A stretch of DNA of 64,000 bases from Fibrobacter succinogenes (GTDB taxonomy: Bacteria; Fibrobacterota; Fibrobacteria; Fibrobacterales; Fibrobacteraceae): the NCBI GenBank assembly GCA_902800345.1, contig CADCDO010000006.1:47023-111022 (forward strand), read 5' to 3'. Shown piece by piece: positions 17,095-26,046 of the stretch (positions within the stretch are counted from its first letter, which is position 1; each line of letters begins with the position of its first letter). The position numbers and the translations under genes were made by a program. The notes under the pieces were generated by a model. That model was not told the origin of the DNA, ran no database searches, and saw nothing but the letters and a program-made list of their open reading frames with translations.

Positions 17095-18600
17095 ATGGCA
17101 ATGCAAGATATGAATGACCAGGTGCAGGCTCGCCTGGCAAAGCTCGACAAGTTCAAGGAAATGGGTGTAGAGGCTTATCCTCACAAGTTTAACAGGACCC
17201 ATGATTCCAAGGTTTTGAAGGAAAATAAGGACGCCTTGATGGTGACGAAGGAGCCGGTGGCTTTTGCTGGCCGCGTGGTACGTTTCAATCGCAAGGGCAA
17301 GATGTGCTTTATGCACCTCAAGGACCGCTATGGTCGTTTGCAGGTTGTGGTCGCTCGTGACGAAGTGGGCGAGGCAAACTACGAAATTGTGAAGATGACA
17401 GACCTCGGTGATTTCATCGGCGTGAACGGTACGATGTTCGAAACGCAGAGCGGTGAATACTCTGTGCGTGCCGAAAAGGTGACGATGCTTTCGAAGGCTG
17501 TGCGCCCGCTTCCGGTCGCTAAGGAAAAGATTGACGAAAACGGCAACAAGGTTGTGTTCAACGAATTTGCCGACGTGGATACCCGCTACCGCCAGCGTTA
17601 TATCGACATGGCTTTGAACGATGATGTGAAGGAAGTCTTCATCAAGCGTTTCAAGATCATGCAGGCTATTCGCGAATACTTGATTGAAAAGGGATTCATC
17701 GAAGTCGAAACGCCGACGCTCCAGCCGATTTACGGTGGCGCAAACGCCCGCCCGTTTACGACTCATCACAACGCTTGCGATATGACGCTTTATCTGCGCG
17801 TCGCTCCGGAACTTTACCTCAAGCGCTGCATCGTGGGCGGCATGGAAAAGGTTTTCGAATTCTCGAAGAACTTCCGCAACGAAGGCATGGACCGTACGCA
17901 TAGCCCGGAATTTACCGGTCTCGAATTCTACGAAGCTTATGCCGACTACAACGACATGATGGTGCACTTCGAGAACATCTACGAACGTGCTTGCATTGCC
18001 GCTAACGGTACGACGAAGATTCAGTATCAGGGCAAGGAAATTGACTTCAAGGCTCCGTGGCCGCGTTACAGCATGATCGAAGCCATCGAAAAGTTCGGTG
18101 GCCTCAAGGTCAACGAAATGAGCGACGACGAAATCAAGGCCAAGATGGAAGAACTCGGTGGTCACTTGGATGGTGAATTCTCTCGCGGTCGTGGCATCCT
18201 CGAACTCTTCGAACTCACTGTTGAAGACAAGCTCATCCAGCCGACGTTCATCAAGGACATGCCGACTGAAAGTACTCCGCTTTGCAAGAAGCACCGCACC
18301 ATCGAAGGCCTTATCGAACAGTTCGAACCGTACGCCAACGGCTGGGAACTCGGTAACGCTTACACCGAACTTAACGACCCGATCCGTCAGCGCGAACTCC
18401 TCGAAGACCAGGTCCGCCGTGGCCGCGGTGGTGAAGGTGAAACGCACCCGATGGACGAAAACTTCATGCACGCCATCGAATCTGGCTTGCCGCCGACGGG
18501 CGGCGTGGGCTTCGGCATCGACCGCATGGTCATGCTCCTCACGAACCAGCAGACCATTCGCGACGTGCAGCTCTTCCCGTTGATGAAGCCGGAAACGTAA
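17095..18600 (+). CDS. lysS: Lysyl-tRNA synthetase (class II)
   Basis: 501 residues, normal for bacterial LysRS. The N-terminal OB-fold anticodon-binding domain (about 55-165) is followed by the class II catalytic core. Motif 1 lies around REYLIEKGFIEVETPTLQP, motif 2 is KNFRNEGMDRTHSPEFT, and motif 3 is the GVGFGIDRMVMLL segment. It charges tRNA-Lys; two tRNA-Lys(CTT) genes are at 39.5 kb. It is expressed alone; the next gene is separated by a heptad array. Codon use is strongly biased, as expected for a highly expressed gene. Confidence 0.95.
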   Translation: MAMQDMNDQVQARLAKLDKFKEMGVEAYPHKFNRTHDSKVLKENKDALMVTKEPVAFAGRVVRFNRKGKMCFMHLKDRYGRLQVVVARDEVGEANYEIVKMTDLGDFIGVNGTMFETQSGEYSVRAEKVTMLSKAVRPLPVAKEKIDENGNKVVFNEFADVDTRYRQRYIDMALNDDVKEVFIKRFKIMQAIREYLIEKGFIEVETPTLQPIYGGANARPFTTHHNACDMTLYLRVAPELYLKRCIVGGMEKVFEFSKNFRNEGMDRTHSPEFTGLEFYEAYADYNDMMVHFENIYERACIAANGTTKIQYQGKEIDFKAPWPRYSMIEAIEKFGGLKVNEMSDDEIKAKMEELGGHLDGEFSRGRGILELFELTVEDKLIQPTFIKDMPTESTPLCKKHRTIEGLIEQFEPYANGWELGNAYTELNDPIRQRELLEDQVRRGRGGEGETHPMDENFMHAIESGLPPTGGVGFGIDRMVMLLTNQQTIRDVQLFPLMKPET

Positions 18601-18615
18601 GGCGGAGCCTTACGG

Positions 18616-19070
18616 CTAGTAAACAGTGGTTAGTGGTTAGTAAACAGGAATGCATAAAGGAATGCAATGGCTCAAAGCTATAAAGATTTGGTAGTCTGGC
18701 AAAAAGCGATTGATCTGACCGTTGCGGTTTATCAATTGACGAAACAGTTCCCTAAAGAGGAATTGTTTGGACTAGTATCCCAAATGCGGCGAGCTTCTGT
18801 TTCTATAGCCAGTAATATTGCAGAAGGTGAAGGACGCAAGTCTAAAAAAGAGTTTGCTCATTTTTTAGGCATTTCCCTTGGATCAAAGGCTGAGTTAGAA
18901 ACTCAATTGCTTTTGTGTGAGCGTGTTGGTTTAGCTAGTTCATCTGCAGTTTCTGAAATAAGAGATTCGTTGGATGAAATCGGAAAGATGCTTGCCATCT
19001 TAAAAATGCGACAAGACTCTCGTATTGTGATAAAACATCCCAACCACTAACCACCAACCACTAACCACTA
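18616..19070. mobile_element. Candidate element: four-helix-bundle gene between inverted heptad arrays
   Basis: The left end (18616-18648) holds AGTGGTT, AGTGGTT, AGTAAAC heptads; the right end (19041-19070) holds the complementary AACCACT, AACCACC, AACCACT, AACCACT. The arms are inverted and enclose one gene. The same heptads, without a gene, form short elements at 21228-21312 and 47899-48023. No transposase is present, so any mobility would be non-autonomous. This is a proposal from structure only. Confidence 0.4.
18667..19050 (+). CDS. Four-helix bundle protein (23S rRNA IVS-protein family)
   Basis: 127 residues. The start YKDLVVWQKAIDL, the QMRRASVSIASNIAEGEGR motif and the later FLGISLGSKAELETQLLLC are the signature of the four-helix-bundle family first seen in 23S rRNA intervening sequences (TIGR02436). 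Free-standing copies are common and their function is unknown. The last codons (KHPNH, stop) are read from the right-hand AACCACT heptad array, which supplies the stop codon, so the C-terminus has been reshaped by the repeat. Spacing to lysS is 66 bp. Confidence 0.9.
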   Translation: MAQSYKDLVVWQKAIDLTVAVYQLTKQFPKEELFGLVSQMRRASVSIASNIAEGEGRKSKKEFAHFLGISLGSKAELETQLLLCERVGLASSSAVSEIRDSLDEIGKMLAILKMRQDSRIVIKHPNH

Positions 19071-19073
19071 AAA

Positions 19074-19088
19074 TCTCGTCTCTCGTCT
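19074..19088. repeat. TCTCGTC heptads abutting the lolC/E start codon
   Basis: Two TCTCGTC units directly precede the ATG at 19089, occupying the place of a ribosome-binding site. The same word abuts the radical SAM start at 35337 and lies 5 nt before the tonB start at 62009. Confidence 0.6.
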
Positions 19089-20339
19089 ATGATTAGTAAA
19101 CTCGAACTTCTCATTGCTTGGCGTTACTTGGGGGCTCAACGGAAGAGTCTCTTTGTTTCGCTTATTGGTATTTTCAGTATGCTCGGTGTTTCCATCGGCG
19201 TGTTTGCGCTGGTGGTGGCGCTTGCGGCGGTCAACGGTTTCGAAGAAGAGGTCACTGCCCAGATGATAGGCAAGGATGCTCACTTCGAGTTGATGGCGTA
19301 CAACGGCAATCCTATCGGACCGTACGATAGCCTCACGCAGGAGGTGAAAACTCGCGTGCCGGATGTGGTGGCGGCTTCTCCGTTCATCATTTACAAGGTG
19401 GGCATCAGCTCCAAGAAGGTGAACGATGGCATTGTCATTTACGGGATTGATCCCGCGACAGCTAAAGGCGTGACGGACATCCACAAGTACATCAAGTGGG
19501 GCGAGTATTCTGTCGATAGTCTCGAAGACATGAGCGGGAAACTCCGTCCGGGAATTATTCTCGGAACTGGCTTGGCGGCGCGTTTGCGCGTGGTCGTTGG
19601 TGACAAGCTCGTGTTGCAGACGTTCCAGAGCCCGGACGAAGCGATGAATTCTGGTGGCCCGAAGATGATGATGTGCGTGGTGAGCGGCATCTTCGAGACG
19701 GGCACTTACGAATACGATGGCAACCTTGCGTATGTCGGCATTTCGGATTTGCAGAAGTTGCTTGGCATGGGGAACACTGTGACGGGCATCCAGTTCCGTA
19801 TAAAGGATCACTGGAAAGCGGGCGATGCGGTCGATACCATGGCGACTTGGCTTTCTTATCCTTATTACGCTCTCGATTGGAAAACCAAGAACATCACGCT
19901 TCTCAAGTGGATGAACTACGAAAAGTTCATTGTGGCGGCGGTGATTTGTTTGATTATTTTGGTCGCAGCGTTCAACATCATCAGTTCGCTTATCATGGTT
20001 GTGATTGACAAGACTAAGGAAATCGGCATCTTGCGTAGCATGGGTTTCAGCAAGGCGGGCGTTATGCGCGTGTTCATGCTGATGGGTAGTTTCATTGGCG
20101 TGGGCGGCACCGTTGTGGGCGGGACGATTGGTCTTGTGCTCTGCAAGTTGCAAGAGGCTTACCACTTCATCAAGCTGCCGGGTGACGTGTACGTGATTCC
20201 GTATTTCCCGATTTCGGTGCACGTGATGGATGTTGTCTTGATTTTTGTGATTGGCATTGTTCTGTGCGTGTCCGCAACGCTTTTGCCGGCATGGAAAGCA
20301 AGCCGCTTGGATCCTGTGGGGGCGATTAGACATGAATAA
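19089..20339 (+). CDS. LolC/LolE-type ABC transporter permease
   Basis: 416 residues. The pattern is MacB/FtsX: an N-terminal membrane helix with the LolC/E start (ELLIAWRYLGAQRKSLFVSL), a large periplasmic domain (about 45-270), then three C-terminal helices including KTKEIGILRSMGFSKAGVMR, the coupling region to the ATPase. It extracts lipoproteins from the inner membrane for transfer toward the outer membrane, together with the LolD-type ATPase at 20529; heavy demand is expected given the many lipoproteins here. Only one permease gene is seen, so a homodimeric LolF-like arrangement is possible. No ribosome site is visible before the ATG; heptads sit there instead. Confidence 0.85.
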   Translation: MISKLELLIAWRYLGAQRKSLFVSLIGIFSMLGVSIGVFALVVALAAVNGFEEEVTAQMIGKDAHFELMAYNGNPIGPYDSLTQEVKTRVPDVVAASPFIIYKVGISSKKVNDGIVIYGIDPATAKGVTDIHKYIKWGEYSVDSLEDMSGKLRPGIILGTGLAARLRVVVGDKLVLQTFQSPDEAMNSGGPKMMMCVVSGIFETGTYEYDGNLAYVGISDLQKLLGMGNTVTGIQFRIKDHWKAGDAVDTMATWLSYPYYALDWKTKNITLLKWMNYEKFIVAAVICLIILVAAFNIISSLIMVVIDKTKEIGILRSMGFSKAGVMRVFMLMGSFIGVGGTVVGGTIGLVLCKLQEAYHFIKLPGDVYVIPYFPISVHVMDVVLIFVIGIVLCVSATLLPAWKASRLDPVGAIRHE

Positions 20340-20515
20340 GAACGCTCGCAGGCTCGCTATGGGCTATGAGGTCGGGGCTAAAGCCCCTTTGAGCTCGCTT
20401 CGCTTTGAGGTTCGTGGTTTTGTATATAACATTTTTACCTCAGAGTGCCGTAGGCACGAGCCCATACCCCAAAGGACCGAAGGTCCGTGCTCATACCTAA
20501 AAGGTGAAAGAAAAG
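20340..20515. repeat. Hairpin-mosaic repeat between lolC/E and lolD
   Basis: A GC-rich mosaic with perfect hairpins GGGGCTAAAGCCCC (20374-20387), GTGCCGTAGGCAC (20445-20457) and GGACCGAAGGTCC (20474-20486), in the GCTATGAGG / CTCATACC context shared with 7726-7880 and 23860-24008. It splits what is normally a tight lolC-lolD pair. Confidence 0.65.
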
Positions 20516-20528
20516 GTGAGGTCAAATT

Positions 20529-21206
20529 ATGGAATTAGAACCTCTATTGAAAACAGTCAATCTTCGTCGCGTCTTCTCCGAGACGGGTGAAGAACTTGAG
20601 ATTCTCAAGGGCGTGAATTTTTCGATGGATGCGGGCGAGCTTGTGGCTCTCACGGGTTCTTCGGGATCCGGCAAATCGACGTTCTTGAATTTGGTCGGGA
20701 TGCTCGATACTCCGACTTCGGGCGAGATTTTATTCAACGGCAAACCGCTCAGCAAGTTCAATAGCGAAGAGCGGGACATGTACCATCGGAAGCATGTGGG
20801 GTTCGTGTTCCAGTTTCATCACTTGCTTACGGAATTTACGGCGCTCGAAAACGTTTGCGTGCCGGGCCGCATTCTCGGGACTCCCGAAAAGGAATGTCGT
20901 GAACGTGCCGAGATGCTTTTGGAAACGGTCGGACTCAAGGAACGCCTCAAACACTTGCCGCGTGAACTTTCGGGTGGCGAACGCCAGCGTATTGCGATTG
21001 CGCGCGCTCTCATGAACAACCCGTCGCTCGTGTTTGCGGATGAACCGAGCGGCAACTTGGACGAGGCGAATTCGGCGAAATTGAACGAACTTTTTGGCGA
21101 ACTCAATGAAAAGTTCCATCAGGCTTTCTTGATTGTGACGCATGACGAAAAATTGGCTAGTTTTGCAAAACGCAGAGTCGTGATGCACGGCGGAGTGATA
21201 CAGTAG
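20529..21206 (+). CDS. lolD: LolD-type lipoprotein-releasing ATPase
   Basis: 225 residues, the length of a stand-alone ABC ATPase. It has Walker A TGSSGSGKST, Q-loop FVFQFHHLL, signature LSGGERQRIAIARAL, Walker B LVFADEPSGNLD and H-loop IVTHD. The FHHLLTEFTALENV stretch is typical of LolD/MacB-like subgroups. It powers lipoprotein release with the permease encoded just upstream. Translation starts at ATG 20529 with AAGGTGAGG upstream. A heptad element (21228-21312) follows the stop. Confidence 0.88.
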   Translation: MELEPLLKTVNLRRVFSETGEELEILKGVNFSMDAGELVALTGSSGSGKSTFLNLVGMLDTPTSGEILFNGKPLSKFNSEERDMYHRKHVGFVFQFHHLLTEFTALENVCVPGRILGTPEKECRERAEMLLETVGLKERLKHLPRELSGGERQRIAIARALMNNPSLVFADEPSGNLDEANSAKLNELFGELNEKFHQAFLIVTHDEKLASFAKRRVVMHGGVIQ

Positions 21207-21227
21207 GGATTTTAGAGTTATATTTTT

Positions 21228-21312
21228 AGTGGTTAGTAAGCAGTGGTTAGTAAACAGGGTGGCTTCGCCGCAATTATAAGTCCTAACCACTAATCACCAA
21301 CCACTAATCACT
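21228..21312. mobile_element. MITE-like heptad element (AGTGGTT family)
   Basis: The left arm holds AGTGGTT, AGTAAGC, AGTGGTT, AGTAAAC; the core is ACAGGGTGGCTTCGCCGC plus an ATTATAAGTCCTAA stretch; the right arm holds complementary AACCACT/AATCACC words. The core hairpin GTGGC-TTC-GCCGC pairs with one wobble. The same core and arms occur at 47899-48023, so the unit is dispersed. Confidence 0.55.
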
Positions 21313-21336
21313 TGATTTTACTATTACAGCTTAACT

Positions 21337-23853
21337 ATGGCAGATATTAACGGTATTTTTTCAGCTAAGGCAAAGGCAGCGCTGCAGGCGGCACGTATCG
21401 CGGCTCGCAATTTAGGGAGCGACTGCGTTACGGTAGAACATTTGCTATTTGGTCTTGTCCGCGAGGATTCAGGTTTTGCATCCGAGACGCTCAAAGCGTT
21501 GAAGGTGAATTTAACAGAACTCAGCGAAACGATTCAGCGGGCGCTCAGCACGAGCGGCGGTCTCATGACGGTCGGTGGCGATGCTCACGGCGGGCTTTTG
21601 ACGTTTACGGCGCAGTGCAAGGCCGTGCTTTACAATGCCGCCAAGATTGCCAAGGAAGAGGGCGTCCAGTTCATTGGCCCCGAACATTTGATGCTTGCGA
21701 TTTTGCAGCAGACGGATTCTCCGGCAGCGGCAACGCTTTCAACGTACAATGTCACGTTTGAAAATTACCAGGAAATGCTGATGCAAATCAAGCGCCAGGC
21801 GGATGGCGGCCAACCGTTGGATGACGGCCAGTCCGATGATGAGCCTCGCGAACGTTATACGCAAACGCGTCAGGCATCTCCATCCCGGTCCAAGACTCCG
21901 ATTCTTGAACATTTCGGTCGCGACTTGACGGCGATGGCCCGTGCAGGAAAGCTCGACCCGATTATCGGTCGTGAAGAAGAAATTGAACGCTTGATCCAGA
22001 TTCTTTGCCGCCGTAAAAAGAACAATCCGGCGCTGATTGGCGAACCTGGCGTGGGTAAGACTGCGATTATCGAAGGGCTCGCTCAAAAAATTGTGCAGCG
22101 CAAGATTCCGGACCTTTTGGCGAACAAGCGTGTCGTTTCGTTGGATGTTGCCGCCATGGTGGCCGGTACGAAGTATCGCGGACAGTTTGAAGAACGCGTG
22201 AAAGGCTTAATTACGGAACTCCAGCGCGTTGGCAATTCCGTGATTCTCTTTATTGACGAACTCCACACGATTGTGGGGGCGGGCGGCTCCGAAGGCAGTC
22301 TCGATGCGTCGAACATCTTTAAGCCGGCTCTTGCGCGAGGTGAACTCCAGTGCATCGGTGCAACGACTTTTGACGAATACCGCAAGTACATCGAAAAGGA
22401 TGCTGCTCTTGAACGTCGTTTCCAGACGATAGTCGTGAATCCGCCTTCTGTCGAAGATTCTATCCAAATTCTAGAAGGTCTCCGTCCGAAGTATGAACAG
22501 CATCACAACGTGCATTACACGCCGGATGCCGTGCGTGCGGCCGTAGAACTTGGCGAACGTTACATCAGCGAACGCTTCTTGCCGGACAAGGCGATAGACG
22601 TTCTCGACGAAGCGGGTGCCCGTGTCCGTCTCAATTCCATCAAGATTCCGCAAGACTTGCAGAACATGGAAGACGAACTTGGCGAATGCCTCCAGAAAAA
22701 AGAAGAAGCGGTCGCCAATCAAGATTATAGTTCTGCGGCCCAGTTTCGCGCCCGCGAAGAAGAGTTGCAGAACAGCATTGCCGAACGCAAGAAACAGTTG
22801 CAAAGCGAAGTTACTGAAACCCCGACTGTCGATGAAAACGTTATTCGCGACGTTATCAGCAAAATGACGGGAATCCCGGTTAGCAGGCTTGGCGGTGAAG
22901 AGGCGCAAAAGCTTTTGCACTTGGGTGATGCAATCAAACAGCGCGTGATTGGTCAGGATCAGGCTGTCGATGCGATTGTCAAGTCCATCCGTCGCAGCCG
23001 AGCGGGCATCCGCAACAACAAGCGTCCGATGGGAAGTTTCTTGTTCCTCGGTCCGACGGGTGTCGGCAAGACGGAACTGGCGAAGGTGCTTTGTAGGGAA
23101 CTTTTCGGTAGCGAGGATTCTCTTGTACGTATCGACATGAGCGAGTACATGGAAAAGCATAGCGTCAGCCGCCTGATCGGTGCGCCTCCGGGATACGTGG
23201 GCTTCGAAGATGGCGGTGGCCAGCTCAGCGAAAAAGTACGCAAGCATCCGTATTCAGTCGTGCTTTTGGACGAAATTGAAAAGGCTCATCCGGACATTTA
23301 CAACTTGCTTTTGCAGATTTTGGACGATGGCATCTTGACGGATAGCTATGGCCGCAAGATCAATTTCAAGAATACGATTATCATCATGACGAGTAACGCC
23401 GGCGCCCGCGAGGTCCGCCACAGCAGTGGCATGGGCTTTACCAAGATGGGCGAGACCGACGATTACGAACGCATGGAGAACGCTATCCGCGAAGAGGTCA
23501 AGCGCGTATTCTCCCCGGAATTCTTGAACCGCGTCGATGAGCAGATTGTGTTCCGTGCGCTTTCCAAGCATGACCTTGTGTCTGTTGTGGATATCCAGAT
23601 GGGATTCTTGCAGAAGAACCTTTCCGATCGCGGAATTCTTTTGGAAATGAACCAGGAAGCCAAGGAGTTTATCGTAAATCATAATTACGATGCCTCGCTG
23701 GGGGCACGCCCCATCCGCCGTTCTATCCAGAATCTGGTCGAAGACGAAATCGCCGAAGGGCTCTTGCTCGGGACGATGACGGACTTCTCCACGATTTATG
23801 TCGGCGTCGAAAATGGCAAGCTCTCTTTCAAGTGCGAAAAAATCAAGTCGTAG
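21337..23853 (+). CDS. clpC: ClpC-type AAA+ chaperone/protease ATPase
   Basis: 838 residues. An N-terminal double Clp-N repeat (1-150) is followed by a first AAA+ module with GEPGVGKT (about 234-241), the UVR-like middle domain ([20 protein letters not shown], about 450-470), and a second AAA+ module with GPTGVGKTE (about 571) and a C-terminal D2-small domain. The UVR segment and overall length favour ClpC over ClpA or ClpB. It unfolds substrates for ClpP, which is not in the window. In Firmicutes ClpC is controlled by CtsR, but no such site is evident here. It stands alone between two repeat blocks. Confidence 0.92.
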   Translation: MADINGIFSAKAKAALQAARIAARNLGSDCVTVEHLLFGLVREDSGFASETLKALKVNLTELSETIQRALSTSGGLMTVGGDAHGGLLTFTAQCKAVLYNAAKIAKEEGVQFIGPEHLMLAILQQTDSPAAATLSTYNVTFENYQEMLMQIKRQADGGQPLDDGQSDDEPRERYTQTRQASPSRSKTPILEHFGRDLTAMARAGKLDPIIGREEEIERLIQILCRRKKNNPALIGEPGVGKTAIIEGLAQKIVQRKIPDLLANKRVVSLDVAAMVAGTKYRGQFEERVKGLITELQRVGNSVILFIDELHTIVGAGGSEGSLDASNIFKPALARGELQCIGATTFDEYRKYIEKDAALERRFQTIVVNPPSVEDSIQILEGLRPKYEQHHNVHYTPDAVRAAVELGERYISERFLPDKAIDVLDEAGARVRLNSIKIPQDLQNMEDELGECLQKKEEAVANQDYSSAAQFRAREEELQNSIAERKKQLQSEVTETPTVDENVIRDVISKMTGIPVSRLGGEEAQKLLHLGDAIKQRVIGQDQAVDAIVKSIRRSRAGIRNNKRPMGSFLFLGPTGVGKTELAKVLCRELFGSEDSLVRIDMSEYMEKHSVSRLIGAPPGYVGFEDGGGQLSEKVRKHPYSVVLLDEIEKAHPDIYNLLLQILDDGILTDSYGRKINFKNTIIIMTSNAGAREVRHSSGMGFTKMGETDDYERMENAIREEVKRVFSPEFLNRVDEQIVFRALSKHDLVSVVDIQMGFLQKNLSDRGILLEMNQEAKEFIVNHNYDASLGARPIRRSIQNLVEDEIAEGLLLGTMTDFSTIYVGVENGKLSFKCEKIKS

Positions 23854-23859
23854 AGCTTG

Positions 23860-24008
23860 GGGCTGTGGGCACGCTCGTAAATTCGGTCTGAGGTCGGCAC
23901 GTTGTGCCTCTGGGCTATGAGCACGGAGCTAAAGCTCCTGTGGGCACGCTTCGCTTTGAGGTCGCCTTGCTTTGCAAGGCTTTGGGCTTTAGAATTACAA
24001 TTGCTCAT
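23860..24008. repeat. Hairpin-mosaic repeat after clpC
   Basis: Perfect hairpins GGCAC-GTT-GTGCC (23896-23908), GGAGC-TAAA-GCTCC (23925-23938) and GCCTTGC-TTT-GCAAGGC (23964-23980) lie in the shared GGGCTATGAGC / CTCATACC context. A TCATCCTGAG-family element follows at 24014-24052. Confidence 0.65.
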
Positions 24009-24104
24009 ACCTTCACTGGATCCTTCAGCCCTACAGGCTTCAGGATGACGTCCCTAAGCTCTACCAACTAAACTCCATAGCACATAGCTGAAAATCATCT
24101 TTTT

Positions 24105-24144
24105 CTAAGTTCTAAGTTCTAAGCTCTAAGCTCTAAGTTCTAAA
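24105..24144. repeat. CTAAGTT/CTAAGCT heptad array
   Basis: Five consecutive heptads (CTAAGTT, CTAAGTT, CTAAGCT, CTAAGCT, CTAAGTT) then CTAAAA, upstream of the adk start. Related arrays are at 25087-25104, 35130-35172 and 41029-41060. Confidence 0.7.
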
Positions 24145-24193
24145 AATTCTATATTTCGTCCCGAATTTTAACAATCAACCTATGAGGTTATCA

Positions 24194-24741
24194 ATGTCTC
24201 AGATTTCTGCTGTTCTTATCTTCGGTGCTCCGGGTTCTGGCAAGGGCACTGTGGGCGCAAACGTGGCATTGCTCCGTCCAGCGAATCCGGCAAGCTCCTC
24301 GCTTCTTACTCCAGCAAGGGCCTCCTCGTCCCGGACGAAGCTACCGTTGAAATCTTCGGCCGCTTTGTCGAAGGCCTCGTGAACACGAACAAGCTCAATC
24401 CGGAAAAGGACACGCTCCTCCTCGACGGCATTCCTCGCACGGTTGCCCAGGTCGATCTCATCAAGCCGATCGTTGACGTGAAGCACATCTTCGTTCTCGA
24501 CATCAAGGACGAAGAAACCATCGTCGCTCGTCTCCTCAACCGCGCCAAGATCGAAGGCCGCAAGGACGACGCTGACGTGAACGTCATCAAGAACCGCTTG
24601 AACGTCTATAAGGAATCTACCGCCAAGGTTCTCGAAAAGTACGATCCGAAGATCATCAGCCACATCGTTGGCGACAACACTCCGGACGAAGTCTTCCTCG
24701 ACGTGCTCAAGGCTTACGTGGACTTCACGAAGAACGCTTAA
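24194..24741 (+). pseudogene. adk: Adenylate kinase gene with internal deletion and frameshift
   Basis: From ATG 24194 (GAGG site upstream) the protein begins MSQISAVLIFGAPGSGKGTV, the adenylate kinase P-loop. The frame then fails: after about residue 26 the sequence turns into non-adk residues and stops at 24382. A different frame carries ESGKLLASYSSKGLLVPDEA from about 24282, then DTLLLDGIPRTVAQVDLI (the ARDGFPRT-like motif), DVNVIKNRL and the normal end at 24741. The missing stretch covers the STGDxLR AMP-binding motif, so roughly 40-60 bp appear deleted with loss of frame near 24255-24282. Adk is essential in most bacteria; either a second copy exists or the assembly is wrong here. Confidence 0.8.
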
Positions 24742-24768
24742 TTCGTTTCTTGGATTTTGTTCAAAATG

Positions 24769-24797
24769 CACCTTGCCCCGCGGCAGGGTGTTTTTTT
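24769..24797 (+). terminator. Intrinsic terminator after adk
   Basis: Arms CACCTTGCC (24769-24777) and GGCAGGGTG (24782-24790) pair with one wobble, followed by seven T. Confidence 0.85.
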
Positions 24798-24812
24798 ATG
24801 CGTTTTTCGTGC

Positions 24813-25027
24813 TTTTACGTACTAAAACCGGAGAAAACTAGGCTCAAGTACGTAAAATTTTATGTTGTATGTGCTTTGCCGAGAAAATTTACGTACTAGA
24901 AGCTTTAAATTTATGCATCCAGTACGTAAAACCACTCGAAAATGGGAATTTTTCGTGTGAATTTGTTTGCAAAACCCTGAAAATTACGTACTTGGCTAGC
25001 TTGAAAACTCCTCGAAGTACGTAAAAA
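24813..25027. repeat. TACGTA hairpin repeat cluster
   Basis: Six TACGTAC-type words alternate in orientation across 215 bp. The first pair forms perfect 11-bp arms TTTTACGTACT (24813-24823) and AGTACGTAAAA (24847-24857). The spacer words GTATGTGC, then TTTGCCGAGAA, recur at about 53557-53577, where the arms carry a different word. No gene is present. Function is unknown. Confidence 0.6.
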
Positions 25028-25214
25028 ACGAAAAAAGTCCCTTGTTTGAACCCGTTTTCCCTTTTGGTATCCTTTTGACACTTAAGCCCTAAGCTCTAAG
25101 TTCTTTTACCTTGAGTGTGTCATATACAAAAAATCTTTATTTTTAATGCTTAATTTTAATTAAAAACAGATATTTTGTGTCATGATAGCCCGTAAATAGG
25201 GTATATTTGATAAC

Positions 25215-26045
25215 ATGAAACCGATAACAGAATACAAAGATTATCATCCTTTGATCAAGGATTTCTACGAAGATCAAAAACGGACCTCGTACTTTTCCTG
25301 GAGGGAATTCGCGAAACTTGCGGGGTTTTCTTCACCGACTTACTTGCGGCTTGTGAGCGAAGGCCAGAGCAACTTGAGCCGCGTATCGATGAACCGTATG
25401 ATTTCGGCAATGGGGCTTGCGGGCTTTGAGGCGAACTACTTTAGAGCGCTTGTCAATTTTTGCAATGCCAAGGATGACGAGGCCAAAAAGCCGTATTGGA
25501 AAGAAATGCGACAGATTGCGATCGAGTACAAAGTACGCATTGTCGACAAGGAGGCTGTCGAGTATTTCGATGGCTGGAAAAATCAGGTCGTTCGCGAACT
25601 GGCGCCGATGATGAGTGGAGCCACTCCAGGGCAGATGGCGAAAACGTGTTGCAACGAAATCTCCGCTGCCGATGTCAGCGCTTCACTTGAATTCTTGACC
25701 AAAGCGGGATTCCTGAAAAAAGGCGCGGACGGCGCGTATCGCCAGACTGAAAAGAACGTGACCGCATCAAAGGAGGGCTTGGCTTATGCAGTACATGCGA
25801 TGCATCACAAGATGTTGCAGCTTGCCGATGAATCCATCGAACGCTTTGATCCGCAAGATCGCAGTGTGTCGAGTGTGACTTTTACGGTCAACCGCGAATG
25901 CTACGAACGCATCGCTCAAGAAGTTGATGCGTTCAGGAAAAAGATTGCCGCAATGGCTTCGGAAACAGAAAAAGCTGATCAAATTTATCATTTGAACATG
26001 CAACTGTTCCCGCTAACTTGGAAATTAAATAAAGAGGAGGTCTAG
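25215..26045 (+). CDS. TIGR02147-family (DUF4423) putative regulator
   Basis: 276 residues. It belongs to the Fibrobacter-typical TIGR02147/DUF4423 group: an N-terminal helix-turn-helix-like region (FSSPTYLRLVSEGQSNLS, residues about 34-51), the YWKEMRQIAIEYK segment, a winged-helix-like middle (DVSASLEFLTKAGFLKK) and the conserved VTASKEGL and VSSVTFTVNRECYERI stretches. Members are thought to be regulators; none is characterised to my knowledge. Its stop is 1 nt before the ATG of a lipoprotein gene, with GAGGAGG inside its last codons as the ribosome site, so the two are one operon and probably functionally linked. Confidence 0.8.
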   Translation: MKPITEYKDYHPLIKDFYEDQKRTSYFSWREFAKLAGFSSPTYLRLVSEGQSNLSRVSMNRMISAMGLAGFEANYFRALVNFCNAKDDEAKKPYWKEMRQIAIEYKVRIVDKEAVEYFDGWKNQVVRELAPMMSGATPGQMAKTCCNEISAADVSASLEFLTKAGFLKKGADGAYRQTEKNVTASKEGLAYAVHAMHHKMLQLADESIERFDPQDRSVSSVTFTVNRECYERIAQEVDAFRKKIAAMASETEKADQIYHLNMQLFPLTWKLNKEEV

Positions 26046-26046
26046 T

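Noticed and set aside
18616..19070. Insertion sequence with transposase
   Set aside because: The only gene is a four-helix-bundle protein without a DDE, HUH or serine/tyrosine recombinase motif. At most it is a non-autonomous unit.
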